From: Candidatus Aminicenantota bacterium
GTDB lineage: Bacteria; Acidobacteriota; Aminicenantia; S016-38
Assembly: GCA_021161165.1 (NCBI GenBank)
Contig: JAGHBF010000040.1
Coordinates: forward strand, 1 to 5,744
Length of the DNA: 5,744 bases
Direction of reading: 5' to 3'
Position numbers and translations under genes: made by a program. Below, in pieces: positions 1-5,744 of this stretch. The notes beneath the pieces were generated by a model. The model did no database searches, was not told the DNA's origin, and worked only from the letters and a program-made list of their open reading frames with translations. Each line of letters opens with the position of its first letter. The stretch's first letter is position 1.

Positions 1-3
1 CAC

Positions 4-627
4 ATGAAACATCGTGAAAAAAAGGAATTCAGCGGAAAGGACCTTGATTTCGCCCTGGGGGAAGCTGAAGAATATTTCGGAGTCCCGAGGGAGAAGCTGG
101 TATACAGGGTAATAAAGGAGAAAACATCCTTTTATGGAAAAGAACGAAAAATTCACATTCAGGCCTGGATAAAGGACGAAGAAGACTTAGAAAAGCTGAA
201 AGATTTTTTGCACTTTTTTAAGGAAAAACTCTCTCTTAATGGAGATTTCCAGATCCAGGAAGAAAGGGGAGATATTTTAACAGTAAATTATACAGGAGAT
301 GACTCGTTCATCTTCACCGAAAACTACGGAGAATTGCTCAATGACCTGCAATATCTACTCAATCGGCTTTTTCCTTATATTGGAAAAAGGATTGTAACGG
401 ATTCCAGCGGATTCAGGAAAGAACGGGAGGCTTACCTTAAACGCCTTGCGAAAAAGGTGGCTGAGAGGGTTAAGAAAACAGGGGAAGAAGAAATGCTTTT
501 CCCTATGGAACCCAGCGAAAGAAGAATCATCCACATGGTAGTAAACTCCTTGGAAGGAGTTTCAAGTAAAAGCGAGGGAGAAGGCTACATAAAGCGAATA
601 AAAATTAAAAAGATAAAAAATGGATGA
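4..627 (+). CDS. khpB: KhpB/Jag RNA-binding protein (Jag-N, KH, R3H)
   Basis: The 207-residue product has the three-part Jag (KhpB/EloR) layout and the family's usual length (about 205-210). A Jag-N domain covers roughly residues 6-55, a KH-type region 60-132 and an R3H domain 138-200. The R3H signature is intact: R173 and H177 are separated by three residues in ERRIIH, followed by the usual SEGEG stretch at 190-194. The KH region is odd. The GXXG loop that normally precedes LQYLVN is replaced by E106-N107-Y108-G109, although the following LQYLLNR helix is conserved. In Gram-positives this family is a cytoplasmic RNA-binding protein, often paired with KhpA, that affects cell elongation and division; its role here is inferred. 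The ATG at position 4 fits the family N-terminus (EFSGKDL resembles EFTGKT), but the ribosome-binding region lies outside the window. It overlaps mnmE by 8 bp. The name khpB is a synonym of jag. Confidence 0.93.
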   Translation: MKHREKKEFSGKDLDFALGEAEEYFGVPREKLVYRVIKEKTSFYGKERKIHIQAWIKDEEDLEKLKDFLHFFKEKLSLNGDFQIQEERGDILTVNYTGDDSFIFTENYGELLNDLQYLLNRLFPYIGKRIVTDSSGFRKEREAYLKRLAKKVAERVKKTGEEEMLFPMEPSERRIIHMVVNSLEGVSSKSEGEGYIKRIKIKKIKNG

Positions 628-1972
628 TACTATAGTGGCCCCTTCAACGCCTCAGGGGAAAGGGGCTATTGCAATGGTAAGGCTTTCCGGGGATCAGGCT
701 CTCTCAATAGCAAAGAGGCTTTTCAAACCTGCAGGAAAAATTCTTCCACGTAAGGCAACCTACGGAAAACTTTATGATTTTGAGGAAGGAAGCTTCTTCG
801 ACGAAGGAATTCTTATTTATTATAAAGCTCCTAACTCCTATACAGGTGAGGAAATGGTGGAAATAACCTGTCATGGAAACCCTATCGTAGCCTGGAGAAT
901 CGTAGAACTTGCAATAAAATCCGGCGCAAGACAGGCAAACCCGGGAGAATTCACATACAGAGCATTTCTCAATGGAAAGATGGACCTTCCAAGGGCTGAG
1001 GCAGTAGAGGAATTAGTAGAAGCTCAATCCTACAGGGGAGTAAAGCTCTCTTTTTCTCAATTAGAAGGCGGCCTTTCGAAAAGAATAGAGACTCTCAGGG
1101 AGGAACTACTCAACCTTGCAATATTGCTTGAGACCGAAATAGAGTTTCCTGAGGAGGGTATCTCGATTGATCTTAAGGAAGTGGAAAAAGCTTTAAAAAA
1201 CACAAAGGAAAAAATAAATTCTCTTATCGCACTTTTTGATAGAGGAAGACAGTTCCTTGAAGGGATAAAGCTTGTCCTTGTTGGAAAACCAAATGTAGGA
1301 AAAAGCTCTCTTTTTAACGCTCTCCTTGAGGAAGAACGAGCCATTGTTACAGAAATTCCTGGAACTACCCGAGATTTCCTCAGGGAAAGAATAATTGTAA
1401 AGGGGGTTCCCTTTCTCATTACAGATACTGCAGGGATGAACCCAAGGCCATCTGATGAAATTGAAAAGGAAGGGATGAGAAGGGCTCTGAAATTAATAGA
1501 GGAAGCTGACGGAGTTCTTTTCCTTCTAGATGCTTCCTCACCAATTGATGAGAGCGACAGAGCTCTGGCAGAGATTGTTTCTAATAAAAGGAAAGTGTTT
1601 GTTTTAAACAAAATAGACCTCAAAAAGGTTATCTCAGAAGAGGACATAAAAAAATTAGGTAATGGTCACATTATTAAAATTTCAGCTAAAAAAAGAGAAA
1701 ATCTTGAAGAATTAACAGAAACTCTGTGGAAGTGCTTTTCTGGTACATCTACCCAAGAGGAAATTTATGTAAATTCAAGACAAAAAGCCTTTCTTGAAGG
1801 AGCTCTTTCTCACATAGAAAAGGCTTCTGAAATGATCAGGAACCACGAAACAGAGGAAATAGTGGCAGAAGAAATTAGAGGAGCAATCAAATCCCTGGAA
1901 GAGATTCTTGGCAAAATCTCCTCCGAGGAAATATTGAAAAACATTTTTTCTAGGTTTTGCATAGGAAAATGA
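620..1972 (+). CDS. mnmE: tRNA modification GTPase MnmE (TrmE)
   Basis: Full-length (450 aa) MnmE, a G protein that works with MnmG to install the aminomethyl or carboxymethylaminomethyl group on C5 of the wobble uridine (U34) of certain tRNAs. The N-terminal folate-binding and dimerisation domain spans about 1-118 and begins DTIVAPSTPQGKGAIAMVRLSG-like, matching the family start. A helical domain flanks the inserted Ras-like G domain (about 215-372). G1 is GKPNVGKS at 222-229, with N225 in the position of the potassium-coordinating Asn. G2 is TTRD (249-252), G3 DTAG (269-272), G4 NKID (330-333) and G5 SAK (355-357). E282 aligns with the catalytic Glu of E. coli MnmE. The protein ends in the invariant CIGK, with C447. 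The loop after DTAG is one residue longer than in E. coli. The start codon lies inside the end of jag and has no Shine-Dalgarno, only A-rich sequence, so coupling to jag translation is likely. Confidence 0.98.
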   Translation: MDDTIVAPSTPQGKGAIAMVRLSGDQALSIAKRLFKPAGKILPRKATYGKLYDFEEGSFFDEGILIYYKAPNSYTGEEMVEITCHGNPIVAWRIVELAIKSGARQANPGEFTYRAFLNGKMDLPRAEAVEELVEAQSYRGVKLSFSQLEGGLSKRIETLREELLNLAILLETEIEFPEEGISIDLKEVEKALKNTKEKINSLIALFDRGRQFLEGIKLVLVGKPNVGKSSLFNALLEEERAIVTEIPGTTRDFLRERIIVKGVPFLITDTAGMNPRPSDEIEKEGMRRALKLIEEADGVLFLLDASSPIDESDRALAEIVSNKRKVFVLNKIDLKKVISEEDIKKLGNGHIIKISAKKRENLEELTETLWKCFSGTSTQEEIYVNSRQKAFLEGALSHIEKASEMIRNHETEEIVAEEIRGAIKSLEEILGKISSEEILKNIFSRFCIGK

Positions 1973-3789
1973 TTGATGTAGATATAGTTGTAGTGGGAGC
2001 CGGACACGCTGGAATAGAAGCAGCTCATGCTGCCGCCCGTCTTGGCTTTCAAACTATGTTGCTAACAATTCATCTTGAAACAATTGCTCAGATGTCCTGC
2101 AATCCCTCAATTGGAGGTACAGCGAAGGGACAGCTTGTAAGAGAGATAGACGCTTTAGGTGGCATTATGGGATGGATGGGGGACAAATGTGGAATTCATT
2201 TCAGGCTTCTAAATGTAAAAAAGGGCCCGGCTGTCCAGTCTCCCAGGGCACAGGAGGACAAAGCGTGTTATAGACTCCATATGAAACACTATCTTGAAAC
2301 GGTTAAAAATCTAATTATTTATCAGGGGATAGCCACAGGAATCATTGTGAAAGAGGGAAAAGCTGCGGGAGTGGAATTGCTGGACGGCACAAAGATAAAA
2401 TCTAAAGCTGTAATCCTGACTCCCGGGACTTTCTTGAACGGGCTCATTCATATAGGTGAAAGAAACTACCCCGCAGGCAGAGCAAACGAACCTGCTTCCA
2501 TAGAACTTGCAGAAAACCTCAAAAATCTCGGTTTTCAAATTGGAAGACTCAAAACCGGCACTCCCATGCGAATCCATGCGGATTCCATTGACTATTCTAA
2601 ATTTGAGGTGCAGAAGGGAGATAAAGACCCGGTTCCCTTAAGCTTCAGAACAAAGCATCTCCTTGAGAATAAAATTGTATGCTATCTGGGATATACCAAT
2701 GAAAATGTTCACAAGATAATAAGGGAAAATCTTCATCGCTCTGCTCTTTATAGCGGAAGAATTATTGGAATTGGCCCGAGATATTGTCCTTCAATAGAGG
2801 ACAAAATAGTTAAATTTCCGCACCATAAAAGGCATCATATTTTTCTTGAGCCCGAGGGAATTGACACTAAAGAAGTCTACGCCAATGGGTTATCTTCGTC
2901 CCTGCCTTACGAGGTACAGGAAGAAATGATGCGAAAAATACCAGGGCTTGAAAATGCCGTGATGATGAGACCTGGCTATGCAATTGAATATGACTTCGTC
3001 CAGCCCACTCAACTATATCACACTCTGGAAACAAAATTGATTGAAAACCTTTACCTGGCTGGCCAGATCAATGGAACCTCTGGTTACGAGGAGGCTGCAG
3101 GACAGGGAATTATTGCAGGTATTAATTCTGCCCTTAAACTCAAGGGTAAACCTCCCTTTGTTCTAAGAAGGGAAGAATCCTATATAGGGGTCATGATAGA
3201 CGACCTTATAACCCAGGGGGTTGACGAACCTTACAGGCTTTTCACATCCAGAGCAGAGCATAGATTGTACCTTAGAATTGACAATGCGGATATAAGACTA
3301 ACCCCTTACGGTAGAAAATTCGGTCTTGTTGATGACGAGCAGTATGCAGAGTTTTTGAAATCCAAAGAAAGAAGAGAAAAAGCCAGAGAATACATTTTTA
3401 TTCAAAAAATTGAGGGAAAACCTGCTCAGAACCTCTTTTCCACAGGAAAAATATCACTACAAGAGGTCATAGCTCTTCTACCCGGGGAATTAAAACCTTC
3501 CACAAATGACGAAAAAAGATTCCTTGAAGCAGAGCTTCGTTATAAGGGTTATCTGGAAAAGGAAAGGAGAATAGCCGAAAGGATCAAAAAAGAGGAATCC
3601 CTGAAAATTCCAGAGAACATAGACTTTTACTCTATAGAGGGCCTTTCAAATGAGCTGAAGGAAAAACTGACTAAATATAGACCTAAAACAATAGGTGAAG
3701 CAAGGAGAATCTCTGGAATGACGCCAGCGGCTCTCTCTCTATTAATAGCAAGGATAAGAGGATGGAAGAAAAATTCAGAGAAATCCTGA
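1969..3789 (+). CDS. mnmG: tRNA uridine-5-carboxymethylaminomethyl enzyme MnmG (GidA)
   Basis: FAD-dependent partner of MnmE in modifying U34 of tRNA. The 606-residue product is slightly shorter than E. coli MnmG (629). Numbered from the chosen ATG, the dinucleotide-binding loop GAGHAG is at 10-15. The conserved cysteine of CNPSIGG is C44, and the second conserved cysteine, in YCPSIEDK, is C273. The FAD-binding C-terminal block GQINGTSGYEEAAGQG covers about 365-380, followed by SRAEHRLYLR and the helical C-terminus that binds MnmE (IEGLS...RP.T.GEARRISGMTPAA). An in-frame TTG at 1957 would add four residues (MHRK). I chose the ATG at 1969 because it forms the classic ATGA stop-start overlap with mnmE and puts the FAD strand at the normal distance from the N-terminus. 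Only a weak AGG lies upstream (1963-1965). The direct mnmE-mnmG overlap fits obligate partners made together. Confidence 0.97.
   Translation: MIDVDIVVVGAGHAGIEAAHAAARLGFQTMLLTIHLETIAQMSCNPSIGGTAKGQLVREIDALGGIMGWMGDKCGIHFRLLNVKKGPAVQSPRAQEDKACYRLHMKHYLETVKNLIIYQGIATGIIVKEGKAAGVELLDGTKIKSKAVILTPGTFLNGLIHIGERNYPAGRANEPASIELAENLKNLGFQIGRLKTGTPMRIHADSIDYSKFEVQKGDKDPVPLSFRTKHLLENKIVCYLGYTNENVHKIIRENLHRSALYSGRIIGIGPRYCPSIEDKIVKFPHHKRHHIFLEPEGIDTKEVYANGLSSSLPYEVQEEMMRKIPGLENAVMMRPGYAIEYDFVQPTQLYHTLETKLIENLYLAGQINGTSGYEEAAGQGIIAGINSALKLKGKPPFVLRREESYIGVMIDDLITQGVDEPYRLFTSRAEHRLYLRIDNADIRLTPYGRKFGLVDDEQYAEFLKSKERREKAREYIFIQKIEGKPAQNLFSTGKISLQEVIALLPGELKPSTNDEKRFLEAELRYKGYLEKERRIAERIKKEESLKIPENIDFYSIEGLSNELKEKLTKYRPKTIGEARRISGMTPAALSLLIARIRGWKKNSEKS
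3750..3754 (+). promoter_or_regulatory. Ribosome binding site of rsmG
   Basis: AAGGA lies seven bases before the ATG at 3762, inside the 3' end of mnmG. A second purine run (AAGAGG) abuts the start codon. This is one of only two clear Shine-Dalgarno sites in the window and it fixes the rsmG start. The reading frame stays open further upstream, deep into mnmG, so length alone would not decide the start. Confidence 0.7.
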
Positions 3790-4373
3790 GAAGGGAAAAT
3801 GCCAAATTTAATTTAATATCAAGGAAAAGTTTTGAAAAAACCTTTGATTATCTCTGGCTCCTCTCAAAACAGGTGCTGGAAACCCTCGAACCCTTCGACT
3901 CAATAGTAGACATAGGCTCAGGCGCTGGATTTCCTGGTCTTGCCATAAAAATTCTTAGTCCTGAAAAAAAAGTTCTTCTGGTGGAACCAAGGAAAAAAAG
4001 ATATGAGTTTTTAACTCTGGCAATAAAAGAACTGGGCTTAACTAACATAGAAGTATTAAAGGGAGACTTTTTCCTTTTTCACAAAAAGTTCTGCGACAAA
4101 AAATTTGATTACCTGACCTGTTTGGGAATAAAAAACAAGGAAGACTTTGTAAGAGAGGACTGTAATAATATAAAAAAAGGGTACTGTTTTATTACCGGGA
4201 AAAACGAAGTTGAAAGAATTCTTCAACTTAAAAAGATAAAAAAGTATAATTCAGAGGTAAAAAAAGTTTCTGGAAAGGATAACCTTTTCTTGGTTATAAT
4301 TCATAGAAATGGGAAAAATAATAGCAATAGCAAATCAAAAAGGCGGAGTTGGAAAAACAACGACCGCAGTTAA
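3762..4373 (+). CDS. rsmG: Divergent 16S rRNA (guanine527-N7)-methyltransferase RsmG (GidB)
   Basis: A Rossmann-fold SAM methyltransferase placed exactly where rsmG/gidB belongs, between mnmG and parA. RsmG normally methylates N7 of G527 in 16S rRNA. The 203-residue product keeps the N-terminal NAKFNLIS element (13-20) and a perfect SAM motif I, DIGSGAGFPG (50-59). It also has the acidic end of strand 2 (VEPRKKR; E75) and ELGLTNIEVLKGD. Other family hallmarks are changed: the RHxxDS stretch reads KTFDYLWLL, and the FDxVtxRA motif reads FDYLTCLGIKN (115-124), losing the Arg-Ala pair. The natural C-terminal strand, LFLVIIHRN, ends near residue 183. The last 20 residues are a basic tail (7 Lys/Arg) encoded inside parA. 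It overlaps mnmG by 28 bp and parA by 65 bp. The gene is A-rich with several A7-A8 runs. Family assignment is firm from motif I and synteny; retained G527 specificity is uncertain. Confidence 0.88.
   Translation: MEEKFREILRRENAKFNLISRKSFEKTFDYLWLLSKQVLETLEPFDSIVDIGSGAGFPGLAIKILSPEKKVLLVEPRKKRYEFLTLAIKELGLTNIEVLKGDFFLFHKKFCDKKFDYLTCLGIKNKEDFVREDCNNIKKGYCFITGKNEVERILQLKKIKKYNSEVKKVSGKDNLFLVIIHRNGKNNSNSKSKRRSWKNNDRS
4209..4227. repeat. 19-bp imperfect palindrome within rsmG
   Basis: The arms GTTGAA(A)GAA and TTCTTCAAC are complementary over nine base pairs with one bulged A on the left side and no loop. This shape suits a dimeric protein site better than an RNA hairpin. It sits inside rsmG codons for VERILQL, 18 bp upstream of a TATAAT and about 80 bp before the parA start. 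It could be an operator or simply a chance product of codon choice. Confidence 0.3.
4271..4300 (+). promoter_or_regulatory. Candidate sigma70-type promoter for parA
   Basis: A perfect -10 hexamer TATAAT (4295-4300) lies 18 bp downstream of TGGAAA (4271-4276), which matches four of six bases of the TTGACA -35 consensus. The predicted start of transcription, about seven bases past the -10, is near 4306-4308. That is one to three bases before the parA ATG at 4309 and would give an essentially leaderless parA-parB transcript. The absence of any Shine-Dalgarno before parA fits this. The bases are also ordinary rsmG codons (Val-Ile-Ile) in an AT-rich gene, so chance is a real alternative. Confidence 0.3.
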
Positions 4374-5067
4374 CCTGGGTGCATCGCTAAGTCTGGCAGA
4401 AAAACATATTCTTATCATTGATATGGACCCCCAGGGAAATGCAACCACTGCTTCGGGCTTAAACAAAAGAAGGGACAACAGGAGTATAATTGAAGTTCTC
4501 TTTGGTAAAGCTACTTGGAAAGAAGCCATTAAACCCACTGAAATTCGTTATCTGAAAATTCTCCCCTCTTCTCCAGCAATGTTATCAGCAGAAGTAGAAC
4601 TAATGTCTGCAGAGTCCGCAGAAATGCTTCTCAAGCAGAAAATCCAGGAAATAAGAAATGAATTTGATTTCATATTCCTGGACTGTCCCCCTTCCATGGG
4701 CTATCTTACTTTAAGTTCATTGATTGCAGCCGATTCTGTAATTATTCCTCTTCAAAGCGAGTATTTTGCCCTTGAAGGACTTTCAGACCTCTTATCCATG
4801 ATAAAAAAAGTCCAGAAGCGCTATAACCCGGACTTAGATATTGAAGGGGTCCTGATAACCATGCATGACGAAAGAACGGTTCTCTCCCGTCAGGTGGAAA
4901 CCGAAGCAAGAAGATTCTTCCCTGGCAAAGTGTTCAAAACCATTATTCCGAGGAATGTTCGTCTGAGTGAAGCTCCCAGTTACGGAAAACCCATTATTCT
5001 TTATGACATAAGGTCAAAAGGTGCCAGGGCATATATAAATTTAGCAAAGGAGTTATTGGGAGAATGA
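4309..5067 (+). CDS. parA: Chromosome-partitioning ATPase ParA (Soj)
   Basis: A complete 252-residue ParA/Soj of the short chromosomal type (B. subtilis Soj is about 253), without the N-terminal DNA-binding extension of plasmid P1-type ParAs. It is a cytoplasmic, nucleoid-binding ATPase that dimerises on ATP and is stimulated by ParB to move or organise origins. The deviant Walker A motif is KGGVGKTT at 11-18, with signature lysine K11 and P-loop K16. Walker A' is DMDPQGN (38-44, D40) and Walker B is FIFLDCPPS (121-129, D125). DERTVLSRQV (187-196) and RNVRLSEAPSYGKP (215-228) are characteristic Soj blocks. The ATG at 4309 lies 65 bp inside rsmG in another frame. No Shine-Dalgarno precedes it, so translation depends on coupling with rsmG or on a leaderless transcript. 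No other plausible start exists upstream of the Walker motif. It overlaps parB by 4 bp (ATGA). Confidence 0.97.
   Translation: MGKIIAIANQKGGVGKTTTAVNLGASLSLAEKHILIIDMDPQGNATTASGLNKRRDNRSIIEVLFGKATWKEAIKPTEIRYLKILPSSPAMLSAEVELMSAESAEMLLKQKIQEIRNEFDFIFLDCPPSMGYLTLSSLIAADSVIIPLQSEYFALEGLSDLLSMIKKVQKRYNPDLDIEGVLITMHDERTVLSRQVETEARRFFPGKVFKTIIPRNVRLSEAPSYGKPIILYDIRSKGARAYINLAKELLGE
5046..5052 (+). promoter_or_regulatory. Ribosome binding site of parB
   Basis: AAAGGAG, a strong Shine-Dalgarno, ends 11 bases before the parB ATG at 5064, a little longer than the usual spacing. A second purine run (GGGAG, 5058-5062) is too close to the start to be the main site. It lies inside the parA codons for Leu-Ala-Lys-Glu-Leu and supports the parB start at the ATGA overlap. 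Confidence 0.65.
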
Positions 5068-5744
5068 AAAGAGGTTTAGGAAAGGGATTGCTTGACCTTC
5101 TTGAGGAAAAGGAAGGGGAACTTTTTTATGTGGATGTTTCCCAGATAAAACCAAATCCATTTCAAACAAGAAGGGACTTTACAGGTATAGATGAGCTTGC
5201 AGAATCTATAAAACAAAGCGGCGTGCTTCAGCCAATTCTTCTAAGAAAAAATGAGGATGGGACATTCACTTTAATTGCTGGGGAAAGAAGATGGAGAGCC
5301 GCACTAAAAGCGGGGCTAAAAAGGATCCCGGCTATAATTAAAGACATAGATGAGAGAGAATCTGCTGTTATTACCCTTGTAGAAAACGTAATGAGGGATG
5401 ACCTTTCTCCTCTGGAATTAGCTGAAGACCTGGAAAAACTCAGAACAGAATTTAGCTTGACCCACGAAGAACTTGCAGGAATTACAGGAATGGATAGATC
5501 ATCTATTACCAATTTGCTTCGTCTTTTGAAACTTCCAGAAAAAATTAAGGAAGCCTTACACCGAGGAGAAATCAATGCTGGTCAGGCCAGGGCTTTGCTT
5601 TCGATAAAAGACCCAAAGAGAATGATGGATGTTTTTGAAAAGATCAAGAGAAGAAATCTAAGTGTGCGCGAAGTAGAAGAAACGGTAAAAAAAATCAAGG
5701 GGGAAAAACCTTCAGAGCAAAAAGTTGTGGAAGAGGCACTTGCA
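5064..5744 (+). CDS. parB: Chromosome-partitioning protein ParB (Spo0J), 3' end outside window
   Basis: The reading frame is open for 227 codons to the window edge, so the C-terminal dimerisation domain (roughly the last 50-60 residues) is missing. ParB binds parS sites, uses CTP to close into a sliding clamp, and stimulates ParA. Residues 2-12 (KRGLGKGLLDL) form the N-terminal motif that activates the ParA ATPase. The CTP-binding region shows PNPFQTR (30-36, usually PNPYQPR), GERRWRA (73-79) and ENVMRDDLSPLELA (107-120), where the usual ENxQR glutamine is M110. The helix-turn-helix that reads parS spans about 132-157 (LTHEELAGITGMDRSSITNLLRLL). NAGQARALL (171-179) replaces the usual GHARALL. 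The ATG overlaps the parA stop as ATGA. Identity is certain from motifs and synteny; how the C-terminus ends cannot be seen. Confidence 0.96.
   Translation, partial: MKRGLGKGLLDLLEEKEGELFYVDVSQIKPNPFQTRRDFTGIDELAESIKQSGVLQPILLRKNEDGTFTLIAGERRWRAALKAGLKRIPAIIKDIDERESAVITLVENVMRDDLSPLELAEDLEKLRTEFSLTHEELAGITGMDRSSITNLLRLLKLPEKIKEALHRGEINAGQARALLSIKDPKRMMDVFEKIKRRNLSVREVEETVKKIKGEKPSEQKVVEEALA

Noticed and set aside
527..535. TCATCCACA, one mismatch from the DnaA box TTATCCACA; also TTTTCCACA at 3436-3444
   Set aside because: Isolated single near-matches inside coding sequence about 2.9 kb apart, with no cluster, AT-rich unwinding region or intergenic space, so not evidence of an origin in this window.
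1598..1612. Perfect 7-bp-arm palindrome TTTGTTT-T-AAACAAA in mnmE
   Set aside because: It overlaps the codons for the invariant G4 motif (VLNKID) in AT-rich coding DNA, far from any gene start; chance is the simplest explanation.
1057..1647. Long open frame on the minus strand opposite mnmE (196 codons), with similar shorter ones opposite the other genes (for example 2311-2577, 3848-4048, 4335-4538, 5228-5575)
   Set aside because: These are mirror frames of strongly conserved plus-strand genes. Their translations are Ser/Arg/Phe-rich with no recognisable domain, and the plus-strand motifs account for the same DNA.
1957..1968. TTG start at 1957 for mnmG, adding MHRK
   Set aside because: The ATG at 1969 gives the standard ATGA overlap with mnmE and the usual short distance to the FAD loop; no better Shine-Dalgarno supports the TTG.
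2273..2288. ATGAAACA in mnmG resembling the right half of parS
   Set aside because: The left arm (GACTCCAT) does not match TGTTTCAC; about 11 of 16 positions agree overall, and the codons explain it.
3731..3740. (CT)5 dinucleotide run near the 3' end of mnmG
   Set aside because: Too short to suggest phase variation and explained by the conserved Ala-Leu-Ser-Leu-Leu residues of the MnmG C-terminus.
5135..5150. TGTTTC within parB resembling the left half of a parS site
   Set aside because: The left half begins well, but the right half (AGATAAAA against GTGAAACA) mismatches at about half of its positions, so no palindrome forms.
1..5744. CRISPR arrays, tRNA or rRNA genes, insertion sequences, riboswitches, rho-independent terminators
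   Set aside because: None seen. The whole window is covered by six overlapping protein genes, and no spaced repeats, cloverleaf-like segments, transposase motifs or GC-hairpin plus T-run structures were found by reading.

Overview
The window is a densely packed, single-strand (+) block of a bacterial chromosome carrying six consecutive housekeeping genes in the order jag/khpB - mnmE - mnmG - rsmG - parA - parB. This order is typical of the neighbourhood of the replication origin in many bacteria, where rpmH, rnpA and yidC usually lie just upstream of jag. The last gene, parB, runs off the right edge. The first gene starts three bases from the left edge, so its upstream control region is not visible.

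Layout: jag (4-627) encodes an RNA-binding protein. mnmE (620-1972) and mnmG (1969-3789) encode the two subunits of the tRNA wobble-uridine modification enzyme. rsmG (3762-4373) encodes a divergent 16S rRNA methyltransferase. parA (4309-5067) and parB (5064 to the edge) encode the chromosome-partition ATPase and its CTP-switch DNA clamp. Every one of the five junctions is an overlap (8, 4, 28, 65 and 4 bp). There is no intergenic DNA, no RNA gene, no terminator and no mobile element. The set is therefore probably one operon with translational coupling, perhaps with a secondary promoter for parA inside the 3' end of rsmG.

Organism: a bacterium with moderately AT-rich, A-heavy coding strands. 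Arginine is mostly AGA/AGG, ATA is common for isoleucine, and the proteins are rich in Lys and Glu. This style is common in thermophilic or deep-branching anaerobic lineages. An Acidobacteriota/Aminicenantes-type source would fit the protein style, but that is a guess that the sequence alone cannot settle.

I see no undescribed multi-gene system. The points worth a second look are local: the 65-bp dual-coding overlap in which the end of rsmG also encodes the ParA Walker A motif; an RsmG that keeps its SAM site but has lost other family motifs; a KhpB whose KH domain lacks the GXXG loop; a candidate promoter that would give parA an almost leaderless transcript; a possible half parS site at the left edge; and a substitution in a ParB CTP-binding motif.
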